DNA of 47,268 nt, taken from UBA5070 sp035604215. Lineage in GTDB: Bacteria; Fibrobacterota; Fibrobacteria; UBA5070. Location: contig DATNIW010000094.1 of the NCBI GenBank assembly GCA_035604215.1, positions 1-47,268 on the forward strand, written 5' to 3'. Below are positions 8,697-16,172 of this stretch, in pieces. Position numbers and translations under genes: made by a program. The first letter of the stretch is position 1. Every line of letters starts with the position of its first letter. The notes under the pieces are model-generated. The model had not been told where the DNA came from and did no database searches. It saw only the letters and a program-made list of their open reading frames with translations.

Positions 8697-9443
8697 TCAG
8701 CGCCGGAACGCCCCCAGGACCCTGTCCAAGGTGATGTCGCGCTGGAGCTGGCCGATGGCTTCCACCAGCGGAATGCTCTTGGGACAGGCCTTCACGCACT
8801 GTTGGGCCAGACCGCAGTCCTGGATGCCTCCCTCGGCGGTGACGGCGTCCAGACGCGGGCCCATCTGCATGGCCCCGGTGGGGTGCATGTTGAACAGCCT
8901 CGCCTGTGCCAGCACGGCCGCGCCCACGAAGTCGTTGACCTTGGAGAACTGCGGACAGACCTCCATGCAGCAGCCGCAACTCATGCATTCGGAGTACTTG
9001 TAGGTGGTGGGCTGGTCGTCCGGATTCTGTCGGGGCCCCGGTCCCAGGTCGTGGTAGCCGTCCACGTCCACCCAGGCGTTGACCTTCTTCAGGTTGTCGA
9101 AGATGCGCTGGCGGTTCACGCGCAGGTCGCGTTGCACCGGGAACTTCGACATGGGCTCGAGCTGGATGGGCTGCTCCAGGCTTTTCACCAGGGCGGTGCA
9201 GGCCTGTCGGACCTTCCCGTTGATCACCATGGTGCAGGCACCGCAGACCTCCTCCAGGCAGGAGCTCTCCCAGGTGACCGGGGCGACGCTCTTCCCCGAC
9301 TTGTCCTTGGGGTTGCGTCGGATGGCCTGGAGGACCGAGATGACGTTCATGTCCTCCTCGTAGGGGACGGAGAACTCCGCCCAGTAGGCGGGGGCCTGGG
9401 GGCTGTCCTGGCGCTTGATGCGGACTTCGACTGTGTTGCTCAT
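8697..9443 (-). CDS. frdB: Fumarate reductase/succinate dehydrogenase iron-sulfur subunit
   Basis: Electron-transfer subunit between the flavoprotein and the quinone site. The 248-residue product has the plant-ferredoxin type [2Fe-2S] cysteines C62, C67, C70 and C82. The C-terminal part holds two cysteine groups for the [4Fe-4S] and [3Fe-4S] centres: C153, C156, C159 and C163 in ECMSCGCCMEVCP, and CGLAQQCVKACP. Sequence alone does not settle the direction of reaction; succinate formation would suit a Fibrobacter-like fermenter. The gene starts 15 bases after frdA. No membrane anchor gene is adjacent. Confidence 0.95.
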   Translation of the reverse strand: MSNTVEVRIKRQDSPQAPAYWAEFSVPYEEDMNVISVLQAIRRNPKDKSGKSVAPVTWESSCLEEVCGACTMVINGKVRQACTALVKSLEQPIQLEPMSKFPVQRDLRVNRQRIFDNLKKVNAWVDVDGYHDLGPGPRQNPDDQPTTYKYSECMSCGCCMEVCPQFSKVNDFVGAAVLAQARLFNMHPTGAMQMGPRLDAVTAEGGIQDCGLAQQCVKACPKSIPLVEAIGQLQRDITLDRVLGAFRR

Positions 9444-9458
9444 TGCTGTGTCCTCCGC

Positions 9459-11402
9459 TTAAGCCTTGACCTGGCCGGCGTTGTGCGTTTCCAGGAACTT
9501 CTTCCAGGCCTTCTTGCCCACGCCGGTGTAGTCGCGGGGCTCGGGCGACAGGTGGCGCATGTCCACCGGCTTGTAGTCGATGACGGGTCTGGACTTGGAC
9601 GGATCGTACTTGGCGATGGTGGTCTTGAGCCAGGTCTGGGATTGGGCCAGGAACTTCTCGTAGTAGGCGGTCCAAGCCGGGTCCGTGATGGGGGTCTCCA
9701 TGGACGGAGCCGGATTGTCGAACTCGGGCTTGGAATGCGCCCCGCGGCATTCGTCGCGCAGGAGGGCACCGTCCACGATGGCCTTGGCCAGGGTGATCAT
9801 GCCGTCCAATTGGCGAAGGAACACCGCGCTCATGTTTCCCGACCCCGACTTGTCCAGGCTGGAGGCCTTCTTGAGCCTCTCCGCGTACCCGTCCACCATC
9901 CCCTGGAGCTTCCTCAGCTCGTCGTTCTGGCGCACGATGAGGCAGTAGGTGCTCATCGCCTCGCCCAACTCCTTGTGGATCACGTAGGGATTTTCGGGAC
10001 CGTCCTGGGCCGCGAGCTTCTTGTAGGAGTCCTCCTCCGATTTCCGCTCCGACTCCAGCAGGCTGGAGGCGGCCGGAGCGGTCTTGGAATTCTTGGCCAA
10101 CGCGGCCACGGATTCGCCCACCACCAGACCGGCGAAGATGCAGGACATCAGGGAGTTCGCCCCCAGGCGGTTGGCACCGTGGTACTGGTAGTCGGCCTCG
10201 CCCACGGCGTAGACGCCGGGGATGTTGGTCTCCTGGTTCTTGGGCGAGTTCTTGAGCAGGCGCCCGGTTTCGTCGGTTTCGTACCCGGCGTAGAGACCGC
10301 CCATGCTGTAGTGGTAGGCCGGATAGATCTCCATGGGGACCTTCTTGGGGTCCACGCCGCGGAACTTCTCGTAGATGTCCAGGATCGCGCCCAGCTTCTT
10401 GAGGAGGTACTCCTCGGACTTGTGGGTCAGATCCAGGTAGACCGCGTTGCGACCCCCGATGCCGAGCCCTTCCTTGGTGCAGATCTCGGCGATTTCGCGG
10501 CTCGCGATGTCGCGGGGCACCAGGTTGCCGTAGAGGGGGTAGCGCTCCTCCAGGAAGTAGTATCGATCCTCCGCCGGGATCTCGTTCCAGGCGCGCTTGT
10601 CGCCCTTGTTGCGCGGCACCCAGATGCGGCCGCCCTCGCCGCGGGCGGATTCCGAGATCAGACGCAATTTGTCCGATCCGGGGATGCCCGTGGGGTGGAT
10701 CTGGACCATCTCCGGATTGCCGTACCAGACGCCCTGCTTGTAGGCCGCGGCGGTGGCCGAACCGAAGTTGATGGTGCTGTTGGTGGTCTTCCCGAAGATG
10801 AGTCCGGGCCCCCCGGTGGCGAGGACCACCGCCAGGCCGGGGAAGCTGCGGAATTCCATCGTGGTCAGATCCTGGGCCACGATTCCCACCGCCTTGCCCT
10901 CGTCGTTCAGGATCAGACGCGTGAATTCCCAGTTTTCGAACTTGCGGACCACGCCCTGGGCTTCCCAGCGACGCACCTGCTCGTCGAGCGAATACAGCAG
11001 TTGCTGTCCCGTGGAGGCTCCGGCGAAGGCGGTGCGGTGGTGGAGGGTGCCTCCGAAGCGGCGGAAGTCCAGCAACCCTTCCGGCGTGCGATTGAAGGTC
11101 ACGCCCAGTCGATCCATCATGTTGATGACGGCCGGAGCGGCTTCGCACATGGAGAGGATGGGGGGCTGGTCGCCCAGGAAATCGCCGCCCTTGACCGTGT
11201 CCACGAAATGGATGTAGGGGGAATCGCCCTCGCCCTTGGTGTTCACGGCGCCGTTGATGCCGCCCTGGGCGCAGACCGAGTGGCTGCGCTTCACGTGAAC
11301 CATGCTGAAGATGTCGACCTCCAGGCCCAGTTCGCAGGCCTTCATGGCGGCCGCGAGGCCAGCCAGGCCTCCGCCGACGATCAAGACTCTCTTCTCGCTC
11401 AT
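9459..11402 (-). CDS. frdA: Fumarate reductase/succinate dehydrogenase flavoprotein subunit
   Basis: Catalytic subunit with covalent FAD, interconverting fumarate and succinate at the membrane. The 647-residue product begins with the dinucleotide fold VLIVGGGLAGLAAA. H41 in RSHSVCAQGGIN is the expected FAD-linking histidine. Substrate-site stretches include QIHPTGIPGS, SARGEGGR and YHYSMGGLYAG, and GVYAVGEADYQYHGANRLG is the C-terminal FAD motif. Length and motifs resemble the B-type enzymes of Bacteroidota and Bacillus, which normally have a single diheme cytochrome b anchor encoded just upstream. Here the upstream gene is ndk instead, 39 bases away. Confidence 0.95.
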   Translation of the reverse strand: MSEKRVLIVGGGLAGLAAAMKACELGLEVDIFSMVHVKRSHSVCAQGGINGAVNTKGEGDSPYIHFVDTVKGGDFLGDQPPILSMCEAAPAVINMMDRLGVTFNRTPEGLLDFRRFGGTLHHRTAFAGASTGQQLLYSLDEQVRRWEAQGVVRKFENWEFTRLILNDEGKAVGIVAQDLTTMEFRSFPGLAVVLATGGPGLIFGKTTNSTINFGSATAAAYKQGVWYGNPEMVQIHPTGIPGSDKLRLISESARGEGGRIWVPRNKGDKRAWNEIPAEDRYYFLEERYPLYGNLVPRDIASREIAEICTKEGLGIGGRNAVYLDLTHKSEEYLLKKLGAILDIYEKFRGVDPKKVPMEIYPAYHYSMGGLYAGYETDETGRLLKNSPKNQETNIPGVYAVGEADYQYHGANRLGANSLMSCIFAGLVVGESVAALAKNSKTAPAASSLLESERKSEEDSYKKLAAQDGPENPYVIHKELGEAMSTYCLIVRQNDELRKLQGMVDGYAERLKKASSLDKSGSGNMSAVFLRQLDGMITLAKAIVDGALLRDECRGAHSKPEFDNPAPSMETPITDPAWTAYYEKFLAQSQTWLKTTIAKYDPSKSRPVIDYKPVDMRHLSPEPRDYTGVGKKAWKKFLETHNAGQVKA

Positions 11403-11441
11403 ATCCGTTGTCCTCGGTGTGGGATGCGTGTCAGGGGTGGA

Positions 11442-11891
11442 TCATTCGTCGGCGACCGAGCTCTTCTGGTCGTAGGAGAAGAGTTCGTCGGGGGAAAACC
11501 AGTATCCGATCTCCCGGGAGGCGGACTCGGGCGAGTCGGAACTGTGGACCACGTTGGAACCCATGGTGGGTCCGAACGCCTGTCGGATGGTGCCCACGAC
11601 CGCCTTGGCGGGGTCGGTCGCTCCGTTGAGGGTGCGCACCGCGTCGATGGCGTTCTCCCCTTCCAGGGCCAGCAACAGGATGGGTCCCGAAGACATGAAC
11701 GAAACCAGACCCGGGAAGAAGGGGCGTCCTTGGTGCTCCGCGTAGAAACCTTCGATCTTCTGGGCGGAAGCGTGCACGAGCTTGGCCGCGGCGATCTTCA
11801 ATCGAGCCGTCTCGTAGCGATGAAGGATCTCCCCCACCAAGGCGGATCGCACGGCGTTGGGCTTGACGATGGCGAACGTACGTTGGATCAT
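11442..11891 (-). CDS. ndk: Nucleoside diphosphate kinase
   Basis: Cytoplasmic enzyme that moves the gamma phosphate of ATP to other nucleoside diphosphates through a phospho-histidine. The 149-residue product starts RTFAIVKPNAV, the family N-terminus. The active-site histidine is H116 in GSNVVHSSDSPESA, and the family C-terminal pattern EIGYWFSPDELFSYD is present. It is the first gene of the minus-strand group ndk-frdA-frdB-panC. The 120 bases upstream separate it from the divergent glycosyltransferase gene. Confidence 0.97.
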   Translation of the reverse strand: MIQRTFAIVKPNAVRSALVGEILHRYETARLKIAAAKLVHASAQKIEGFYAEHQGRPFFPGLVSFMSSGPILLLALEGENAIDAVRTLNGATDPAKAVVGTIRQAFGPTMGSNVVHSSDSPESASREIGYWFSPDELFSYDQKSSVADE

Positions 11892-11979
11892 GAGGGACCA
11901 AATCTAGACTTCGAGGTCGTTTGCTGCCAGCCCAGATCGCACCGCTGCGACGCGACGCAACCCGGGGGGAGGAATTAGC

Positions 11980-12015
11980 TTGGCATTGCCCTACAACGGA
12001 TTCCTGCTGCCTTGA
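11980..12015 (+). promoter_or_regulatory. Short leader frame with strong Shine-Dalgarno overlapping the transferase start
   Basis: A GGGGGGAGGA run (about 11964-11973) stands six bases before TTG 11980. That codon opens an 11-codon frame (LALPYNGFLLP) whose TGA at 12013-12015 overlaps TTG 12012, the start inferred for the next gene (TTGA). The next gene itself has no good ribosome-binding site. This may be a coupling leader peptide, or the true N-terminus if there is a one-base sequence error. Confidence 0.4.
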
Positions 12016-13409
12016 TCCAACAGACCCAAAACAAATTCGCATCGGTATTGCGCCTGGCCGAGTCGGCGTTCATCTTGGCCACCCTGCTGGGTGCGTGTCG
12101 GTTGTCGTCCAATCGCTGCCCCGATGCGATCTACCTGGTGGGTTGTTTCCAGGTGATCCTCTATCTCCTGGTGGCCGAACCCTGTTCCCTCTACGGCTCC
12201 TGGCGGGGAACACCCCTCAAGGACGAACTTTTCCGCGAGGCCTGCGTCTGGATCCTCGCTTCGGCCATCCTTGCGCTCCTGCTTCAACTGATCCTTCCCG
12301 ACATGGTCCTTCCACGCGACCTGTTCCTGATCTGGGTCGGGGGCAACCTGGCGGTACTCCTGCTCTGGCGCTCGACGTTCCGCCTGCTGCTGGGGCTCTA
12401 TCGCGACCGCGGGAAGAACCGATCGCGCGTGGCCATCGCGCCGGCGGATGCCCAAGGCGCCGAAGTGGGTCGGATCATCGAATCCATGCCCTACTCCGGC
12501 CTTGATGTCGCTGGTTGGTTCGACGACCGCGACCCCGCCAGCGACAGGATCCCCACGGTTTCCCAGGACAAGATCCTGGGCGACCTGGAAGAACTCGTGG
12601 CCCAAGCGCGGGAAGGGGACATCCAGAGGATCTACCTGGCGTTCCCGCTTTCGGCGACCGAGCGTACCCGGTATCTCATCCAGCGTCTGGCGGATACGAC
12701 CGCTTCCGTCTACCTGGTGCCGGACTTCTACACCTTCAACCTGGTGAATTCCAGGATGATCCACTTGGGCAGCCTGACGGCGATTTCCGTCTTCGAGCTC
12801 CCCTACGCCGAGACGGATTGGTACGTGAAGCGCACGTTCGACATCCTGTTCTCCCTGGCGTTCCTGGCCGTCGCCGGCTTGCCCATGCTCCTCATCGCCG
12901 CCGCGGTGCGTGCGACATCAAAGGGTCCGAGCCTCTTCAAGCAGCAGCGGTACGGTCTGGCCGGCCAGCAGATCGAAGTCTGGAAATTCAGGTCCATGCG
13001 CACTCTGGACAATGGCCCGGTGGTCCACCAGGCCACCAGGGACGATCCGCGGATCACCCGGCTCGGAGCCTTCCTGCGCCGGACCTCCCTGGACGAGCTC
13101 CCCCAGTTCATCAACGTGCTCCAGGGCACGATGTCCATCGTGGGCCCACGCCCGCACGCCATCGCCCACAACGAGGAGTACCGCAGGAAGATCGACGGCT
13201 ACATGCTGCGGCACAAGGTGAAGCCCGGCATCACCGGATGGGCCCAGATCCACGGTTGGCGCGGGGAGACCGACACCTTGGACAAGATGGAACAGAGGGT
13301 GAAGTTCGACATCGACTACCTGCGCCGCTGGTCCCTCTGGCTCGACGTCAAGATCTGCATCCTGACCGTCTGGCAATTGGTCTTCCGGCGCTCCGAAAAC
13401 GCCTATTGA
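12012..13409 (+). CDS. Polyprenyl-phosphate sugar-1-phosphate transferase (WcaJ/ExoY family)
   Basis: Inner-membrane enzyme that starts exopolysaccharide, capsule or O-antigen repeat units by moving a hexose-1-phosphate (usually glucose or galactose) from a nucleotide sugar to undecaprenyl phosphate. The 465-residue product has four hydrophobic segments in residues about 10-130. A CoA-binding-like Rossmann stretch follows at about 140-265, then the catalytic domain from KRTFDILFSL (about 275) to the end. Signatures include LFKQQRYG, VWKFRSMR, RRTSLDELPQFINVL, MSIVGPRPHA and KPGITGWAQIHGWRG. TTG 12012 is inferred, with the unusual leader described separately. No other polysaccharide gene is adjacent, so the final polymer is unknown. 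The stop overlaps the next start (TGATG). Confidence 0.9.
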   Translation: MIQQTQNKFASVLRLAESAFILATLLGACRLSSNRCPDAIYLVGCFQVILYLLVAEPCSLYGSWRGTPLKDELFREACVWILASAILALLLQLILPDMVLPRDLFLIWVGGNLAVLLLWRSTFRLLLGLYRDRGKNRSRVAIAPADAQGAEVGRIIESMPYSGLDVAGWFDDRDPASDRIPTVSQDKILGDLEELVAQAREGDIQRIYLAFPLSATERTRYLIQRLADTTASVYLVPDFYTFNLVNSRMIHLGSLTAISVFELPYAETDWYVKRTFDILFSLAFLAVAGLPMLLIAAAVRATSKGPSLFKQQRYGLAGQQIEVWKFRSMRTLDNGPVVHQATRDDPRITRLGAFLRRTSLDELPQFINVLQGTMSIVGPRPHAIAHNEEYRRKIDGYMLRHKVKPGITGWAQIHGWRGETDTLDKMEQRVKFDIDYLRRWSLWLDVKICILTVWQLVFRRSENAY

Positions 13410-14473
13410 TGGAACGCCTCCGGGATTTCCGGTCGGCGCCCGCCGCGCGACTGCCGGAAGACGGCAGACTTCGGATGCCTGCCGAATGGGGTCCCCGGCG
13501 GAGCACGTGGCTCGGGTGGCCCTCCAATCGGGAGACCTGGCCGGATCCGGTGCGTCCCCGGGTGGAGCGAGCCTTCCGGGCCTTCGCCCGGGTTCTCGCC
13601 GAAGGCGGCGAGGAAGTCGATTTCTGCGGTGGATCTCCCGGCGTGCGGGCCCGGATGCTGGCAGCTCTGGAGGGACTCCCCGGAAAGATCATCATCCACG
13701 ACATCCCCTTGGACGATTCGTGGCTGCGCGACTCCGGGCCCATCTTCGTGCGAGATGCGGCAACCGGAGGAATCTCCATCACCGACTGGGATTTCGACAA
13801 GTGGGGCGGGAAGTATCCCCCCTGGGACCAGGACAATCTGGTCCCGTCGCGAATCGCGCGGATCCGGAGGATGGAGCGCTGGGTTCCCGGCATGACGCTC
13901 GAGGGAGGATCCATCGACGTCGACGGCGAGGGTACCCTCCTCACCACCGAGCAGTGCCTGCTCAACCCGAATCGGAATCCATCGCTATCGAGGGAGGCCA
14001 TCGAGTTGCGCTTGGGGCGATTCCTGGGGGCGCGAAAGGTGCTCTGGCTGGGAAACGGGGTGGACGGTGACGACACCGACGGGCACGTCGACGATCTCGC
14101 GCGGTTCCTCGCGCCGGGGCTGGTCTGCGCCGCGGTGGAGGGTGACCCCGGCGATCCCAACCATCTCGCACTTGAAGACAATTTCCGTCGACTACGATCC
14201 TTCCGCGACGCCGCCGGACGGAAGCTCGAGGTGGTTCCCCTTCCGATGCCCCGTCCGGTGGTGAGCATGGGACTTCGCACTCCCGCCAGCTACTGCAACT
14301 TCCTCTTCTCCAGGGACGGGATCGTGCTGCCCGTGTTCGGGGATCGCCTGGACCAGCTGGCCGTTCGCCGTCTCGAGGCGGCCACGGGCAGGAGAGTCCA
14401 GACCATCGATTGCAGGGACGTCATCCACGGTCAGGGCAGCCTCCACTGCCTGTCCCAACACGAGCCCGATTAG
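13409..14473 (+). CDS. Agmatine deiminase / bacterial peptidylarginine deiminase family enzyme
   Basis: Guanidino-group hydrolase; family members convert agmatine to N-carbamoylputrescine in polyamine synthesis. The 354-residue product shows the family motifs in order: TWLGWPSNRETW near the N-terminus, DDSWLRDSGPIFVRD, LEGGSIDVDGEGTLLTTEQC, NGVDGDDTDGHVDD with the catalytic histidine and aspartate, and the nucleophile C347 in GQGSLHCLSQHEP. All catalytic positions look intact. The ATG overlaps the stop of the sugar transferase by one base, which implies coupled translation. No N-carbamoylputrescine amidase is next to it, so the substrate is an inference from family. Confidence 0.88.
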   Translation: MERLRDFRSAPAARLPEDGRLRMPAEWGPRRSTWLGWPSNRETWPDPVRPRVERAFRAFARVLAEGGEEVDFCGGSPGVRARMLAALEGLPGKIIIHDIPLDDSWLRDSGPIFVRDAATGGISITDWDFDKWGGKYPPWDQDNLVPSRIARIRRMERWVPGMTLEGGSIDVDGEGTLLTTEQCLLNPNRNPSLSREAIELRLGRFLGARKVLWLGNGVDGDDTDGHVDDLARFLAPGLVCAAVEGDPGDPNHLALEDNFRRLRSFRDAAGRKLEVVPLPMPRPVVSMGLRTPASYCNFLFSRDGIVLPVFGDRLDQLAVRRLEAATGRRVQTIDCRDVIHGQGSLHCLSQHEPD

Positions 14474-14809
14474 GCGGCGAGGAAAAAGCGGGAGGGCGGA
14501 GGTCGCTGTTGGTCATTCCCCGTGCATCCCCGCGGCGACCGACCGCCCACCGAAGCCGCCGTTCCCCGCATGCAAGGCGACTCGGCTTTTATCCCTACGG
14601 ATAACATACCCTCCACATCCGGTGAATGCAAGTGCGAATGCGTTTCGATCTCAGGAGATCGGGGAGAAGGTTTGTACGCTCCCCGCGTACGGGAAAGCCT
14701 TTGGTCATCGGCCCTGGCGCGCTTTGGCGACGATTCGGACCTAAATCAACCAAATCGCCGTTGCGACGGAGCAAACCCTTCTTCCGAAACCGGGTGAGTG
14801 GAAGTCCAG
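14474..14809. other. Intergenic region with no firm gene
   Basis: About 330 bases between the agmatine-deiminase-like gene and the duplicated terminators. It contains a locally AT-richer stretch around 14588-14612 (TTTTATCCCTACGGATAACAT) that could hold a promoter, and the start of a doubtful small open frame at 14626 listed separately. Nothing else is recognised. Confidence 0.5.
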
Positions 14810-14907
14810 GGTCCGTTGCGCCAAGCCTTCCGGGGTTTACCCCGGAAGGCCTTTTTGCACCGAGGTCACGACGAATGGGGTCCGTTGCGCCAAACCTTCC
14901 GGGGTAG
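14626..14907 (+). CDS. Doubtful small basic ORF, faint HU/IHF-arm resemblance
   Basis: A 93-codon frame that opens directly after an in-frame TGA. Its first 50 residues are strongly basic and include SGRRFVRSPRTGKPLVIG, which recalls the beta-arm of HU/IHF proteins (consensus near R-x-GRNPxTG-x-x-I-x-I). The N-terminal dimerisation half of HU is absent, and the frame then runs through both duplicated terminators, which argues against a real gene of this length. There is no convincing ribosome-binding site. It may be a gene remnant or chance. Confidence 0.15.
   Translation: MQVRMRFDLRRSGRRFVRSPRTGKPLVIGPGALWRRFGPKSTKSPLRRSKPFFRNRVSGSPGSVAPSLPGFTPEGLFAPRSRRMGSVAPNLPG
14810..14856 (+). terminator. 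Intrinsic terminator, copy 1 of a tandem pair
   Basis: GGTCCGTTGCGCCAA (14810-14824) leads into a perfect 11-bp stem, GCCTTCCGGGG (14825-14835) with CCCCGGAAGGC (14840-14850), loop TTTA, then CTTTTT. The same leader and stem recur 68 bases downstream. Confidence 0.85.
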
Positions 14908-14925
14908 TCCCCCGGAAGGCCTTTT
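14878..14925 (+). terminator. Intrinsic terminator, copy 2 of a tandem pair
   Basis: GGTCCGTTGCGCCAA recurs at 14878-14892, followed by a 10-bp stem, CCTTCCGGGG (14895-14904) with CCCCGGAAGG (14910-14919), then CCTTTT. It ends two bases before the stop codon of the convergent permease gene. The two copies differ at only a few positions, so the unit was duplicated. Confidence 0.8.
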
Positions 14926-14927
14926 GG

Positions 14928-16172
14928 TCACTCGTAGCGGAGCGCCTCGATGGGATCCAGCCGCATGGCTTTCCAGGCGGGGAAAAGGCCTGCGATCACT
15001 CCCACCACGACGGTGACCCCAAGGGCCTGGAAGGCGATTCCGATGTCGAGTATGGGGCGAAAATGGAAGGCGGCCTCCAGGGTGTCGCCCAGAAGCACGG
15101 GAAAGGACCCCAAGGCCATTCCCGCGAGACCTCCCACCAGGGAAAGGGTGATGGACTCGGCGAGGAATTGGATCCCGATTTCCATGGGTTTGGCACCCAG
15201 GGCCTTCTGCACCCCCACCTCCCGGACGCGGTCGGCAAGGCTCGCGAGCATCACGTTCAGGATCCCCAACGCTCCCACCCCCAGGGACAGGACGGCCACG
15301 AAGGAGAAGAGCAGGGTGATGTTGTTCACCATGCTCGAGAATTCCTGGATGAAGTTGAAGATCTGGAAAGTGAAGTCCTGGGCTCCGCGGTGGATCCATT
15401 CCATGGTGGCGTTCACGCTCGTCATGAGCTGTTCGATGCTGTCGGGGTCGCTGGCCTGGAGCTGGATGTTGTTGATGGTGGTGGCGGGATCCACCACGAA
15501 CCTTTCCATTGTGTGGAAAGGGATGACTGCCGAGTTCGCGTAGCGCCACCCGGCGTTTCGGAACATGGTGAAGCTGCCGACGATCCGGTAGTTCACACCG
15601 TCCAGGAGGATTTCGGACCCGATCAGGGGTTTTCCATGGCTGGCCAATTGGGGGGTCAGGCGGTCGGCGAGGGTCCAACCCAGGATGGTCACGGGATCTC
15701 CCCTGCGGTATTCCAGCGGCGAGAACACCCGACCTTCCTGGAGGATCGGCTGCAGGAAATTCTCCAGGTATTCCTGATCGACGCCGTTGAGGAACACGGT
15801 CATGGTGAGTCCGCCGGAACTGGCATCGGCCCATTTGCTCACGGAATTCATGGCCTGGAGCTTGCCCTGGTGGGCGTTCTGCAGACGGGGCCCGTCGCTG
15901 GTGTGCATGCCGAAGGATCGGGAGTCCGCGAACGCCTCTTCCGGATTCGCCGGCGACTGCGTGCGCACGGAGAACCGGCCCGGTCCGCCCATGGCCGAAA
16001 CGGCGTGGTGGACGTAATCCTGCAGTCCGCCGTTGATGGACAGGATGGCGGTGACGGCGGCGATGGCGAGGCCGACACCGATCATCGAGAGCGCGGAGCG
16101 GAGAGGCTGCACCCGCATCTCGCGGAATCCGCCCACGCAACCCACCAGAAATGATGACAGGAATTGTCTCAT
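14928..16172 (-). CDS. ABC transporter permease, MacB/FtsX type (second of two)
   Basis: Inner-membrane subunit of a MacB-like efflux or mechanotransmission ABC system. The 414-residue product has the family layout: an N-terminal helix (SALSMIGVGLAIAAVTAILS, residues about 27-46), a periplasmic domain of roughly 215 residues, and three C-terminal helices. A family motif REVGVQKALGAKPMEIG sits between the second and third helices, and the end is WKAMRLDPIEALRYE. It starts in an ATGA overlap with the stop of the other permease, so the two are translationally coupled and probably form a heterodimer. It is the last gene of the efflux operon and runs into the tandem terminators. Confidence 0.9.
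   Translation of the reverse strand: MRQFLSSFLVGCVGGFREMRVQPLRSALSMIGVGLAIAAVTAILSINGGLQDYVHHAVSAMGGPGRFSVRTQSPANPEEAFADSRSFGMHTSDGPRLQNAHQGKLQAMNSVSKWADASSGGLTMTVFLNGVDQEYLENFLQPILQEGRVFSPLEYRRGDPVTILGWTLADRLTPQLASHGKPLIGSEILLDGVNYRIVGSFTMFRNAGWRYANSAVIPFHTMERFVVDPATTINNIQLQASDPDSIEQLMTSVNATMEWIHRGAQDFTFQIFNFIQEFSSMVNNITLLFSFVAVLSLGVGALGILNVMLASLADRVREVGVQKALGAKPMEIGIQFLAESITLSLVGGLAGMALGSFPVLLGDTLEAAFHFRPILDIGIAFQALGVTVVVGVIAGLFPAWKAMRLDPIEALRYE

Noticed and set aside
8472..11978. 1168-codon open frame on the plus strand opposite frdA/frdB/ndk
   Set aside because: It is antisense to three genes with intact catalytic motifs, is rich in Val/Gly/His/Asp as expected of a complement of GC3-rich coding DNA, and has no domain.
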